From Solanum dulcamara (taxonomy: Eukaryota > Streptophyta > Magnoliopsida > Solanales > Solanaceae): a DNA stretch of 64,000 bases. The stretch spans positions 46,482,935 through 46,546,934 of the forward strand of contig NC_077247.1 of NCBI RefSeq assembly GCF_947179165.1. The letters are read 5' to 3'. Position 1 is the stretch's first letter. Each line of letters starts with the position of its first letter. The position numbers and the translations under genes are program-made. The notes under the pieces were generated by a model that had not been told where the DNA came from, did no database searches, and worked only from the letters and a program-made list of their open reading frames with translations. This document shows positions 1 to 11,777 of this stretch, piece by piece.

Positions 1-17
1 TGTGTTCCCTTTTAAGT

Positions 18-1050
18 TTGAATTTAGGCGGAATTCATCGGTCACCCTCTAATGTTGGCATTAACTTTTACTTAGACACCTCAACTAGGCTTTCTTCAGT
101 TTTGACACCTCAAGTAAGGTCCCGATGTGTCATTTTGATATTTTGTGCTGACTTGACACATTGAGTGTGCTGCATCCATTTTGAGCGCGTGAAGAGTTGT
201 TTCTTGTTCATCTTCTCCATTTTCTAGCTACCACTTTTCATCCATGGTGAAATAGATTTGACGATGCCAAATATAAAGTGAATTCGAATACCACGAGATT
301 TCCTCAAGCTTAAACACCCTTTCTTGTTTTGTTGCCTTCTTCCTCCTCGAAATATTTTGAAAAGCATCGACAAAGATTTTTAAAATTTTCCAAATTATTT
401 TAAAGTCATCTACATATAATCAATTTTTTTTTAGATTCAGTAACTTATAGATCCACCAATCATTCTTTACGTATTCTGATTCCTTTGCACATACGAGAAT
501 TGATTTTCCCCCCCACTATCTATTAATAACTAATTTTTAGAAGTAAAGAAGAAAAAAATGTGCTTTTATTCAATAAATTTTTCAAAATAGTTAAATTCTT
601 CTTAAAGTGTTTCTGAAGATGATATGGGTGGACTTGGGGTGGGTGGGGGTGGAGATGAAGATCTGATGGGGTGGGTGGGGCTGGAGAGACGACTAGGAGG
701 GGAGAGGGTTAATAGAAGTCGTTAATTTTTCTTTTCTTTTTTTAATTATTATTTGGATAAAACCTACCACATGTCATCAAGTTATTGACTATTTTTTCTA
801 CTCAAAAGTCATTGTTTGAGAATTATTTTTGATATATATATGCCAAGTGTCTTCGTTTAATTTGCTACTTTGATACTCGACGAGTGCATTACACACAATT
901 TTTATATTTGGGTGATTGTCAAAAAAATGTCAAAATGACACATCAAAACCTTACTTAAGGTGTCTAAAATGAACAAAGTCTAGTTGAAATGTTTAAGTAA
1001 AAATATGTGCCAACTTTAGAAAGCCACCGATGAATTCAACCTTGAATTTA
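18..1050. mobile_element. Mutator-like MITE with long terminal inverted repeats and perfect 9-bp TSD
   Basis: The element spans 27-1041. Both ends read inward as GG(C/T)(G/T)GAATTCATCGGT, and the similarity continues for well over 100 bp on each side (for example the motif TTTTGATGTGTCATTTTGA family around 120-140 and its reverse complement around 930-950). It is flanked by an identical 9-bp direct repeat, TTGAATTTA, at 18-26 and 1042-1050. A 9-bp duplication with long inverted repeats is characteristic of Mutator-superfamily elements. The interior has no long ORF, so it is non-autonomous. Around 625-705 the interior is unusually G-rich on the plus strand, unlike the AT-rich surroundings. Confidence 0.85.
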
Positions 1051-1280
1051 GATTTCATATTTCTAAAAGTTATGCAAATATAGTTATAAGGAAATTGCTT
1101 TTTAGGATGTTATACTCAATTCTAATATTTGTTCACATCAAGTGATTATCATGACGGTGATTTATGTATGTATTCCTTCTTTAGTTTAAATTTAGATTAT
1201 TTCTGAAAGTTATACAAATATAGTTATAAGGAAATTGTTTTTCCGGATGTTAGACTCAATTTTAATATTTGTTCACATAT
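1041..1280. repeat. Imperfect direct duplication, period about 140 bp
   Basis: The stretch from about 1044 to 1134 (with TAGTTATAAGGAAATTG at 1081) recurs from about 1184 to 1275 (same motif at 1221), with several substitutions. The second copy also matches the sequence on the far left side of the MITE at 1-26, so it looks like an uninterrupted relative of the insertion site. Confidence 0.75.
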
Positions 1281-2930
1281 TTTTTAAACTTTATTGACAA
1301 AATATTATATCATCATAGTAATATTTACAATAACTAATAAAATTTTAGATCATAATCTAATATTTTCTCATATGATTTTCAGTTCAATCAAAAAAATCTT
1401 TAGTTTGTGATCTAAAAGTTGCAAAGAGAAATAAAAAAAGAGTCATTTATTAAACAAGTTGCATATTGTCCCAAAATGATAGAAAAGTTTTGTTTCATGA
1501 CAAAATGATATAAAAATCGCCTAATTCAAATTACTTCTGTTCCAAATCTGTAATAATTAGATTTACCAACAACGAATTTAATAAAGTTAATGTCTGTAAA
1601 TATTCTTTTAAAATACTAAAAAATAGAAGTTAATACGTCAGGGTGTTTATTCAGTAATTACTCACGGAGCCTTGTGAAACATCATTGAAAAAAATGTTGT
1701 AGGATAGATGAATTGACCAATTAGCACCACCAAAAGATTGGGTGAGAATGATTTTTTCAGGATAAAAAATTTCAATTTTGAATTTTGGGTATAAAAAATT
1801 TAAATAAAAAATATTTTTAATTTTTTGAATGGACGTGGCCTAAATCTGAATGAATCGAACTTCACTATTAAAGATAAAAAATTAAAAAAGAATTAACCAA
1901 TCAGCAAATAATCTGTGAGGAAACAGGTAGGATAATATTATTATTATTATTAAAACAAACTAGTGGAAACACAAAGTCAGGAGACAATATCTCATGACTG
2001 GATTTTTTTGCCACCAATTAACAAGCCTTTTTCCATCAAACATTATTTAAGTAATTAATGAATCTACTTCCACGGAATACATTTATTTTGGACAAGATTT
2101 TTTTAGCTTAGGTGGGAAACCTACCAAGTGTCTTAATCTAGAGACTTTTTGGTGCTAAAAGTAAAGTAAGAAAAAATTACTCATTCGATTCTTTTAATTG
2201 TCAAATTTTGATTTAATATATTTAGTAAAAAAATAATAATTAATATAATAAGTTTATCATTTTACTTATATTAATTAATAGAGTTTTAAATATATTTATT
2301 CACTATATTTTTTAAAGATATTAACTCAATATTAATAAATTGAAGACATAATAGGAAGAAAGAAATTGTTCTTTCTTGATTTGTCAAAATTGACAAGTAA
2401 AAATAAAAATCAAATTAGCAAATATTTGATAATACTCTACTAATTCATTCAAATTCAATATAGCAAATATTTGACAAGTAAATAAAAATAGAAGAATTAG
2501 TTTTTCTTTCGTCTTTCATATTTAATACTCTACTAATTCATTCAAATTCAATAATGTAAGTGTGACTTTCAAAAATGTACATTTCCTTGGGGGTGGAAGG
2601 ACGTACAATATTTAAAGTAAGCCAGCTTGACTTCGAAATGATTTTTTGTTTTAACCATATAGTTCAAGTCCTATGATCCAATTAGTTCAGACTTGTGTTG
2701 ATTAGAATTCCTTTAAGAGTTTAATAACAAGTACATATCAAAAAATTCTCAATTTTCAAACTTTTGAATTCAAGATATTTAATCTTGGCTCATCGATCCA
2801 TCCTATTACATCGTTCACTAATTTCCAAATTACAAATGATTAATCGTTCTTGAAAAGAAAGCAAATGCAAGGGATTTATTATTAAATTGGCGCATAAGAG
2901 TAATATGTAGAAATTAAGAAGTTTCTTGAA
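1281..2930. other. AT-rich intergenic DNA without a recognisable gene
   Basis: No ORF of note on either strand. The stretch contains poly-A/T runs, a short (TTA)n at about 1936-1952, and partial direct repeats around 2400-2560 (the phrase AATACTCTACTAATTCATTC occurs twice). I see no RNA gene or gene fragment here. Confidence 0.5.
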
Positions 2931-2955
2931 GAATTTCCCTTTTTAGGATGACAGT

Positions 2956-3080
2956 GAATCTGTGTTACCCATAAAGATGCTGGCCAGTACACACACAGAA
3001 GCACCACATACAATAATGGTGAACCAGAAAACACTACCTGATCTGATGGTTGGACCCATCTCTCTTGAGAAAAATGGCTT
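2956..3080 (-). pseudogene. Orphan coding fragment: C-terminal membrane-segment-like exon
   Basis: On the minus strand an open frame of about 40 codons ends with TAA at about 2956-2958. It reads GLKPFFSREMGPTIRSGSVF, then a hydrophobic stretch (WFTIIVCGASVCVLASIF) and the tail MGNTDSLSS. Base composition is far more gene-like than the surroundings. Nothing upstream on the minus strand continues it convincingly: the next sequence is LTR-like repeat. I do not recognise the family. It could be the last exon of a gene broken by transposon insertion, or a captured exon. An active last exon spliced to a distant donor cannot be excluded. Confidence 0.4.
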
Positions 3081-3479
3081 CAAACCAATTTACATTATTT
3101 CACTTGAAAAGTGAATAGAAAGAATGTTAGGTCCAAAGGAAAGTTCCTTAATTTGGCTACTTAGTACTATATATTTTTCTAACCCTATATAAAAGATGTA
3201 CTCAAGTACGCAAACGGCTAGTGAACGAAATTTCGTTATTATTCCACCAATATCTCTCACAACCATTGTGAGAAAACTGTATTGAAAGAAAAAAAAAGGT
3301 CGAAAGTGTAACAATAATTTTTGGGCAGAAACTGAAAATAAGAACAGTGTCTGAAAAATTATGTAAGAACAAAATTCGAGTCCACTGAATGCACTGTGTG
3401 TCCTTAAGGAAATTATTCCCCTCAATGTACCTAAGGTTTTGGAATCTTTCCTTCCAGGATAGAACGATTTACTCACTAA

Positions 3480-4115
3480 AATAGAGGTACAACAAATTAT
3501 GGTGACTGCGAACCACTCGAAGGCTGTATATCATACGAGTCTTTAGGAAGTGCAGAAAAGAAGAAGAAGAAGAAGATGTTTTTCAGAAATTTTCATTGGG
3601 AACAATTCTGAGGATCAACAGAAATATATAGCCTTCTTGCAACTTTTTAGAAAAGCTGTCTGTTGGGAAAAGGTCGCAACTTTAAGATTTGCAACTTTTT
3701 CAGAAAAGGTTACAACCTTTTAGAAAAAATCTGTTGGAAAAAACGGTAGGAAATGTTTTAAATTAATCCGAGAAAGAAATAAACGGGTCGGGTCAAGGGT
3801 CAAAATTTTTTCAATTACTTAATTAATTAAATAATAATAATTAAAGGAAATTTAATTCAAAAAGATTATCAATCAATCAGATCATTTGACCAAATTCAAA
3901 TCCAAATCCAAAGCTGAGCCGAGCGAGTGACGACGACGGCGCCACCCTCTTCTTGACCCTTTATCAACATGAAAGAGTGCTTCTACTTTTAAGTAGGAGA
4001 CTTTTTCTTTCCACCACCTACGTGGGACAAATGCTTATTTCATAAAGTAAGAGGGAACAACTTATTTTTCCCTCCATTTCCCATTCAACCTATCAATTAA
4101 ACCCAATAACCATAA
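3480..4115. mobile_element. LTR-retrotransposon-derived fragment (probable Copia-type LTR)
   Basis: Non-coding stretch with repeated phrases of the type GCAACTTTTTCAGAAAAGG and a GC-richer block (GACGACGACGGCGCCACC at 3931), followed by the block around AGGAGACTTTTTCTTTCC. This pattern resembles Copia-type LTR sequence common in Solanaceae. The call rests on recalled similarity, not on paired termini; no target duplication or primer-binding site was found. Minus-strand ORFs in this area look fortuitous. Confidence 0.4.
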
Positions 4116-4131
4116 CTTGCTTTGATGTGAA

Positions 4132-4235
4132 ATTAATTGATGGATGGAATGAATTCTACATCGGTAAAGGATGAGAATCCTAAGCTCTTTATATGACTTA
4201 GGCAATTTTCTTTTGGAGGGGGAAGGGGGGTGGGG
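4132..4235 (+). repeat. Dispersed CATCGGT-type repeat, copy 1
   Basis: Contains GATGGAATGAATTCTACATCGG followed by an A-rich gap and CTCTTTATATGACTTAGGCAA. The same arrangement recurs at 5490-5640 and, reverse-complemented, at about 13430-13555. It looks like the start of an LTR U3 region; the two plus-strand copies flank the TRIM-like element. Confidence 0.55.
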
Positions 4236-4303
4236 TGGAGAGAGAAGGGTATACCCTGATCTATGAATCTGTATGCACTAGATTGAATAGTGGAACCCGA
4301 ATA

Positions 4304-5472
4304 TGTTGGGTTTTTTCGCCCTAATCTTTCTAGTATAATCGAATTTTCCTTTTTCTAAAAAAAAAACACAAAGTCTCAATATTTTGCTAGTCTTTTTTCT
4401 TATAGAAAATGTTTATGATTTTATAAATAGAGGTTCATTCCTTCTAACTTGGTAGCATTCGTAATGTAGTCCTACGAGCTATGAGAGTTTTGTGTAGGGG
4501 GAGAAACAGTGGAACACAAGTGTTATGTTAATGTTTGTGTGAACCTCTTTGAGTTTTTGTATTCCAAGTAATCTATATGAGGTTATTTCTTTCGATATTT
4601 TATATTCTCATATTTATAGTGGATTGTTCATCTCCTCTCGTGGATATATGTCAATTGATCGAACCACGTTAAATATTGTGTCTTTTTTGGTATATTTCTC
4701 ATTTATCTTCTTACTTATAGTCTTTCGAGGTTTGCTTTGCTAGCTTCCGCCTGACATCTGATTATTTTTTGTCATAATAAGTGGTATCAGAGCGAGGTTA
4801 AAAATGGGTGTTTATCTTGACAGGTGTAGTTCTAGCCGCAACCTATTTGACAGTAATGAAGATTTTTGTTAGAGAACTTTTTTCAGAGAGGTTTTCAGTG
4901 TCGAGACATAAATTTTGCATAGGAGATTCAACTAGTTGAAAATTATGTGAAGAAGGTGGAACATTTATTTTGTCAGAAATTCAGACCATGGGAGAGAATT
5001 GTTGGTTTCTTACCCTGACTTTCCTAGCATAATTGAGTTTTCCTTTTCCTAAAAGGAAAACACAAAATCTCCATATTTGGCTAATCCTTTTTCTTATAGA
5101 AAAAGGTTTATAACTCTATAAATAGAGGTTTATTCCTTCTAACATGGTACCATTCACAATATAATCCTACGAGCTTTGAGAGTTTTGTGTAGAGGGTGAA
5201 ACAGTGGGACACAAGAGTTACGTTAACACTTGTGTGTACTTCTTCGTATTCCTAGTGAATTGTATGAGGTTATTTCTCGTGATATTTTGTACACTCTTAT
5301 TTATAGTGGATTGTTCATCTCCTCTTGTGGATATAAGTCAATTAATTGAACCACATTAAAATGTTGTGTCTCTTTTGGTATATTTCTCGTTCATCTTCTT
5401 ACTCATGGTCTTTCGAGGTTTGCTGCTAGCTTCCACAGGACACCTAATTATTTTCGATCCTAACATAATAAA
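4304..5472 (+). mobile_element. TRIM-like short LTR retrotransposon
   Basis: Two long direct repeats, about 4304-4779 and about 5000-5470, each start with TGTTGG and share the same succession of motifs (ACTCTATAAATAGAGGTT-like promoter region, then CCTACGAGCT, GAGAGTTTTGTGTAG, GTGGATTGTTCATCTCCTC, GTCTTTCGAGGTTTGCT). The first is followed by TGGTATCAGAGC at 4782-4793, the usual primer-binding site complementary to initiator methionine tRNA. A purine-rich GGGAGAGAA at 4990-4998 precedes the second repeat. The internal region is only about 220 bp and codes for nothing, which fits a terminal-repeat retrotransposon in miniature. No clean 5-bp target duplication was found. The repeats differ at many sites, so the insertion is old. 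Confidence 0.8.
4782..4793 (+). other. Primer-binding site of the TRIM-like element
   Basis: TGGTATCAGAGC directly after the 5' LTR; it matches the standard plant LTR-retrotransposon site that pairs with the 3' end of tRNA-iMet. Confidence 0.85.
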
Positions 5473-5489
5473 GAATGTTTGGATCTGGG

Positions 5490-5640
5490 CGTGAGGAGAC
5501 GTGATGAATGGAATGAATCCTCCATCGGTGATGAACAAGAACTCTGGACTTCTTATATGCATGGCTTGGATAATCCTCCTTCTTTAGAGCTAACTTTTGA
5601 AGTGTGAATTTGTCCGAGACTTAATTTGACACTAATTGAG
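5490..5640 (+). repeat. Dispersed CATCGGT-type repeat, copy 2
   Basis: GATGAATGGAATGAATCCTC, then CATCGGTGATG, AAGAACTCTGGACTTCTTAT and TGGCTTGGATAATCCTCC parallel copy 1 in the same order, and the copy extends further (GAGCTAACTTTTGAAGTGTG). Confidence 0.55.
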
Positions 5641-7055
5641 GTCGATAAAAATTATGATTTCACTTTCCTCTATTTGAAGAATGAAATAAAATTTAGGGAT
5701 TCTACAACGCTATAGATTCTCTATAAATTTTGTTTATCATACAAATTTGAAGAAAAAGCAAAAAGACTCCACAAAGAAAATGTACCTACACTTAATTATC
5801 TTCAAATCAGATTAGTTAATTGATATCATTCTATTTAGATCCTTGATGATAGGCTAGAAATATGAGCTTTTAGCTATATTATATATTCTTTTAATTTATT
5901 ACACTTTAATCGTGATTGAACTATAATGTTAGTACTTTGTACTTATTACGTGAATTTATTATGTAGGACTTGATTTCGAATTAAGGAGCATTTTTGAAGT
6001 TGAAACAAATACTTTGGTGCATCAAAATTTAAGTAGAAGTCAAAGAAATTCAATAAAGATAAAGTTTGGAGTTAGATGACCAAGTGTACATACCAAAAAT
6101 GAAGAAAATATGAACGAACACAAATTTTGGCTTAGGGCAATGCAGGCCGCGCTGCACCAGCACTGTTGATTGCCCATGATAAGATTTCCAAGCCTCTGAA
6201 AAATTTTCCTAGCGTGTTGAGTCACATCAAGCTTATTTTTAACATAATTCTGTATTTCATCAAATTAAGGGTATTTTAATCTGAAATTATTGATACATGA
6301 TATAAATACATTTAAAACATTATTTTGAAGGGGACTTTTGACAAACGGAAGATTGAGATAGCATCTAGGGGTTGAAGACACAAGGATTCACTACTTTCAA
6401 TTATCAATAATTGATTCAACACGGAAATTTGAATTTATAGTTGGTTGTAATGATTTCTAGTTTTCATTGTACTTCAACAATGTGTTTTTCTATTATATTA
6501 TGGAATATTTTTTCATAGGAATCGACAAAAAATGTTGTTTTGAGATTTAATTGTGGTCCGACTTTGTTGAAAAATAACAAAATTCAAGTGTCATATGTTT
6601 TGAGAGATTTTAGTTTAAGACGACTTGGTTCTTAGTGATATGATTATACATTGTCCTTTTGTAACACCTTCCGTCGATATGATGTTACATCCAAACAAAA
6701 CTATAGTAAAGGCTTACCCAGGATACAAATAAACCACATCTTAAACGAGTTTTAATTAGAGTAATTTTATTCTATATGCGTGTATTTTCTGTATTTTTTG
6801 TTGTGTCATGTAATTATCTTCTATCATGTATAATATTATATCATCATCTATTATCTTAATTATACTTACCCTAAAAGAGACCAAGTCCCTCATTCCTTAG
6901 CTGATGGGAGAGACTCAACATGTAAGGGATCGTCCCATACCAATTTGTTTTAGTAATATAACTGAATTTGTATTTCTTAAAAATAATTGATTTCAATTTC
7001 TCTCCGGTTATGGTTCAGATATATCATTTTTAAAACATCAAACAAGAACAAGGGC
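5641..7055. other. AT-rich intergenic DNA, nothing recognised
   Basis: Only short fortuitous ORFs occur. A GC-richer patch near 6130-6180 (GGCAATGCAGGCCGCGCTGC) stands out from the background and may belong to an unrecognised repeat. No gene signal was seen. Confidence 0.4.
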
Positions 7056-7059
7056 TATA

Positions 7060-7590
7060 GGTAGCTAGGGTATTTATAGATCGGTTTGGGTCGATTATTG
7101 GTCAAAATCAAAATCAAATCAATTCAATCGATTTTAAAATTATTAAAATCAAATCAAACCAAATAAAATATACTAGAACTTTAATTATGTATAACTTCAT
7201 GCTTATATTGTTAGCTAATCCAATGTACTAAACAACATAAACTTACTGAATAATGCATAAGATAATGATATGGTTGTACAAATAAAAGACGCATCATACC
7301 TTACTATTTTAAATTAGTGTGTTGCATTTTTTGTATAAAAAAAGTGTTCAGAAAAAATAACATATTATGTATATATAATTATTAAAAAATATGTATATAA
7401 TTTATCGGTTCGGTTCGGTTATTTCATCGATTTTTTTGAACAAAACCAAAATCAAACCATATTATAGATTTTTAAAATATAAAACCAAACCAAACCAAAC
7501 CAAACAAAAAATCGATTTATTTGATCGATTTAATTTGATTTTTTTATTTGGATCGATTTTTACCCAAATCGTCAACACCCCGATCGATAG
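7060..7590. mobile_element. Foldback/MITE-like element with AAACC/GGTTT-rich arms
   Basis: The left part contains GGTTTGGGTCGATTATTGG followed by CAAAATCAAAATCAAATCAA. The right part contains runs of AAACC units (7484-7506) and ends with the opposite-sense TTGGATCGATTTTTACCCAA at 7547. The two ends are approximate inverted repeats about 500 bp apart. The ORF across it comes only from the repeat sequence. Confidence 0.55.
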
Positions 7591-8298
7591 GATTCTCATT
7601 CACGATAGTGCAAAACAACTTCAAATTAATATCTCATTTGTTATTATATATCAGAAGAAAGATACTCCTTATCCAAAGAAAGTCACCCAAGGAAATTAAT
7701 TAGTAGTTGAATCTGCCTCCCAGATTATTATTAATTGATTAATGATCTTAATTAAAAGGCCACATCCATCTATGTAACATATATTTCTAGAGAAGTCAAT
7801 AATGTGGCTGATATTATATCGAAATATGACTGTTAATAATGCTATACTATTGTCCTGTTTCTTCGCCTTTTATTTTAATTACAGTTCATATTAGGTATTG
7901 ACGAGAAGGGTCACTTTTTATAATGGCTAATTAACATACATATTCTCTGTTTTAATTTATTCGGCTTGATTTAAAATACGATAGTTAAATTAATTAATAT
8001 TTGATATGAATTCAAACATAGAATTTTTATTTTATTTTGAAATAAAAGTTTTATATTTAAAAATTACATCAAAAGTACTGAAAGCCACAATGTTAAGAAT
8101 TCAAAATATTTAAAAATTATTATTTTTAACTGTTTAAATAGTAAGTAAGACACATTAAAACAATGGAAGAATATAAAATATATTATCTTCAGAAACCAAA
8201 AAAAATAAAAAGATTGTGCTCACTAATATATTACACAATATTTGGCAACCCTACGTTTTGTTACTCTTTTAATCATGATGCCTCAGACCACTAGTTTT

Positions 8299-8580
8299 TT
8301 ACCCTCTGTATTTTAAATTATTTATCGTACCTTCTTTTTAATATTTTTTTAAAAAAATTAATTAAGAGGCAATGCAACTATTTTTATTATTATTTATATT
8401 TTAAGATATATTTTTTCTTCATTCAATTTTTATTTTATCAATGTAATATCTTTTCATAATTGAGGTTATGTAGTTTTTTAAAATAATTATTATTAAAATA
8501 AATAAAATAAAAATAATAAATAATTTGAGATATATAATTTTAAAAATTACGATAAATAATTTAGGAGGGAAGGAGTAATA
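8299..8580. mobile_element. Stowaway-like MITE
   Basis: The left end CCCTCTGTATTTTAAATTAT and the reverse complement of the right end (TCCCTCCTAAATTATTTATC) form inverted repeats of roughly 30 bp. CTCCCTCCGT-type termini are typical of Stowaway/Mariner-class MITEs. The interior is AT-rich and non-coding. Confidence 0.65.
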
Positions 8581-9320
8581 AATGAAATCTTATTTTTGGC
8601 TTATAAGTGAAAAAAGCCGCCACAAAACGCGTTAAATTATACCTGATCACAATCAAATAATCATTGGGACCCCCCATTTCAGTCACAAATAGAGTAATTG
8701 CTTCATTTTATTTCGCCAAAGATATTGTAATGTTACAAAGTAATCAGAAGAGTAAGTGTGTATAGATCTTATTTTTAATTTAAAATTAAAGAGATTTTTT
8801 TTTTTATTGATAATCGACTAAAATAAAAAAAAGTCCAAAGAAGTCAAAAAAAGAAGTAATAGGAGTTCAACAAATATCAAATAGTACCAAGACAATAACT
8901 ATTATAAAATAGAATAATAATCGAAATACAAAAAATAACAAGTAACAGTAATCAAAGGACAAATAATTATAGGAGCAATACTATAACTAGCCGTAAAGAT
9001 GGGTAACAAGACAATATACTGCTACCTATATCAAAAATATATTTTCGTTTTATTTATTCATTTAGCAAATTAAGAAAAAAAAAATCCATATTATTCGTAA
9101 TATTGAACAACCACGTACAATAATTATAGTAGTCAAATATAGAGTTTCAATACATCATTAATAAGCTTAATTTGATAAAATATACTTTTAATTAAAAAAA
9201 TTTAAGAGTGTCACAGATCAACAAAACAAAGATCAAGTAATATAAAACAGATCAAGGAGTTAATAGAAAAAGTAATAACATCTCAAAATATTTCATGGAG
9301 AAGCTTTTAAAATTTATCGG
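8581..9320. other. AT-rich intergenic DNA, nothing recognised
   Basis: Low-complexity A/T sequence with no open frame, RNA gene or paired repeats that I can support. Confidence 0.4.
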
Positions 9321-9324
9321 ATCA

Positions 9325-9712
9325 GGGGCTTGTTTGGTTCGAAGAGACGTGATGCTAGGATTCGTTACGTTGGAATTGCTTATTCTGTATTATTTTTATT
9401 ATCTATTTGATTTACATTACATAATTTTTAAGAAGAAGTTATTTGTTTATGAAAGTACTCTCCAGTTTATTTAGTAGAAAAAAGATTTAAGGGACCTTAG
9501 GGGTATCTTTGTTATTTTTTTAAATTATAATTTATTCCTAGATAACTAATCCTGGTACTATTATTTCACGACTCTTGGCAGAAATAATTTATATCGATAC
9601 TAGTTACTAATCCTGATATAACTTATCTAAAAAATAGTAACTACACAGGAAATAAAACAATGCTAAAACTATCCCACGACTACATATGATTGTCCAACAT
9701 ACCAAACTCAAT
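9325..9712. mobile_element. MITE-like element with GGCTTGTTTGGTT ends
   Basis: The left end GGGGCTTGTTTGGTTCGAAG is mirrored at the right by CATACCAAACTC, the reverse of a GTTTGGT-type terminus. The internal sequence (TAATCCTGGTACTATTATTT, then CTAATCCTGATATAACTTATC) resembles widespread Solanaceae MITEs. Exact ends are uncertain. Confidence 0.5.
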
Positions 9713-11570
9713 CACAAAGAAATAAGAATTTTTTAACTTTTGTTTTGAAAGGCTTTTTCAAGATGGAGTTAAACAAAAGTGGGAACTGCATATAAAGGTG
9801 TGATCTAGTGTCGAATGAAATGAATTGGGAATCATCCATTTTCGAATTTAAATTTAAGCGTAGACAAAAATACTAATAGATGATTTTACTGTCTATCTGA
9901 GCCTCGTGGATAGATTTGTACATGTGATGGCAAAAAATAATAAGTCAACACCTCATGAAATTATTAAGATATGTGCAAATTGATTGACCCATATATCATC
10001 GATATTAAAAAAAAATTGGTATTACATCAAATTATTTCATCATTTTATAGTGAAAAATACGTATATTTGGAAACTATTACGCACCTAAGGTACTAGCATT
10101 ATTTCATGATATTTTGGCAAAGGGCATATGCATGCATGTCATGTCTGCAATTATAATCATGCATGTTTGGCATTTCATGAATAAAATTATATCAACTCAA
10201 AAGAGGACTCTACCTCCTTGGGCTTAAATTCCCCAAAACAAGTCAACAAATATTTTTATGATCTATAATACTATTTAGCCTATTTAGGCAAAATTTTGGG
10301 GAAAAAAATGTAATGAGCAAAGACTGATACAACGAAATTACTAGCTGGAGTCATCATTGAACATAATGACCATACCAGTACAAATAGCGATGATGGGTGT
10401 GAAATTTTTTGTCTAAATATATCCGTAGATATTTAAAGTTAGCACGATTTTTAATTTTGATATCTTATGCATTGACATGATCAAGCAATCAACTTATTCC
10501 TAATTTTAAATTCAAAAAGTCACATGTAATCAACTGATTCGTTATTTTGTTACGTCATTAAGTACAAGTTATTTTTAATGATTGTCACAAAAGTATTTAA
10601 TAGCTACAATTTTTGAATAAAATAATATTTTTAATTCTTAAATAAAATATCTAAATAAAAAATCATATTATCCTTAAATGTCTCCACATATATTCACCAA
10701 AAAATTTACTTGTATTCTAAAATCTTCTTTCATTCGAGAGAGCGCTTCACTAAGTTGACTAAATCTTCTGACCTAATTAGCTTATTAAGAGTCGTATTAT
10801 TTTAAGGAGCTTGAAAGCTAAATTCACAGCTATTTTTGTCTCTATTTACACGTGAAAAGAAGCGGAAAATTTTGAAAGAAAAAGGGGTTATATATGACGA
10901 CTTGTGACAACCTCACTTTCAACACACAGATAATACCCAAATTAAAGGCCAAAACACATCCAAAGCCCTATAACTTCTTTTATAAGTAGTTAGAATTTCA
11001 AATTTTAAATTTATTTTTTGTCCATAAGTAACTTTCAATCTTCAATGAGAAGACGAGAAGATTACACGCTTCAGTATTAAAGCAGGTAAAAATTATGGAT
11101 TGGTGTTTTGCCATCACGAATTATCAAAAATAATTTTCTTGTGATTGACTATTAAATAAAAAAAATCAGATCCACATGTAATAGACTTGTTTACAATATA
11201 AGTAGATAAACAAAAATGTGATCTTTCGTCAGTAACTACTTTACACTCTGTTAGATGAGATAGTTATACAAATTTAATAAGTATATAAAAATGTCTCAGA
11301 AAAAAAACTAGCATAATTTTTATTCCACATAAACATAAAATCTCCTTTGGAAAAAGTGGTCTTTTTTCTTCTTCAAGCTAGTACAAGGTGAATTGCACCG
11401 ACTAACAAGTCACGGGTACCATAACTTGTGGTATATGGTGTTAATTAAAAACTAGAACAATTTGAGAGGATTATCTTAATTACCCTTAATAAATGATTAA
11501 CATTTCAATAGTACATGTTTAGTGCGTATAATATTGTGATTAAAAAAGGAAGAATGAAAATGAAAGAAAG
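9713..11570. other. Intergenic DNA upstream of the ALOG gene
   Basis: No coding signal or recognisable mobile element was found. Regulatory elements of the ALOG gene probably lie in the right part. Confidence 0.4.
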
Positions 11571-11577
11571 CGAGAGA

Positions 11578-11585
11578 TATAAATA
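11578..11585 (+). promoter_or_regulatory. Candidate TATA box of the ALOG gene
   Basis: TATAAATA lies 193 bp upstream of the ATG, and a pyrimidine-rich leader (11698-11750) follows it. The distance implies a 5' UTR of about 160 bp. This is a prediction from sequence only. Confidence 0.4.
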
Positions 11586-11777
11586 ATAAAAAAATAATAA
11601 TAAAAGAAAGAACAAAAGCACCTCTACTAAGGGCCCCATGCATTGTCTCCTTAGTGGACTGAAAGATGTGATTTTCATCTTTTTTCTACAAACTGCACCC
11701 TTCCATTTTCTTTCTCCTACTCTTTTTTTTTCCTCTCCTAAATTTTCTTTCCAAAAATATATTTTTTTTTAAAAAAA

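Noticed and set aside
3090..3476. 128-codon minus-strand ORF
   Set aside because: Low-complexity and phenylalanine-rich composition with no recognisable domain; it lies in LTR-like repeat sequence and shows no splice partner.
4549..4743. 64-codon ORF within the 5' LTR
   Set aside because: LTR leader sequence; the related frame in the second LTR is not conserved.
4782..4793. Possible tRNA-derived gene sequence
   Set aside because: It is a 12-base primer-binding site complementary to a tRNA end, not a tRNA gene; no cloverleaf surrounds it.
7391..7699. 102-codon plus-strand ORF
   Set aside because: It is produced by AAACC/AAATC repeats of a foldback element and encodes lysine-, proline- and asparagine-rich repeats, not a protein family.
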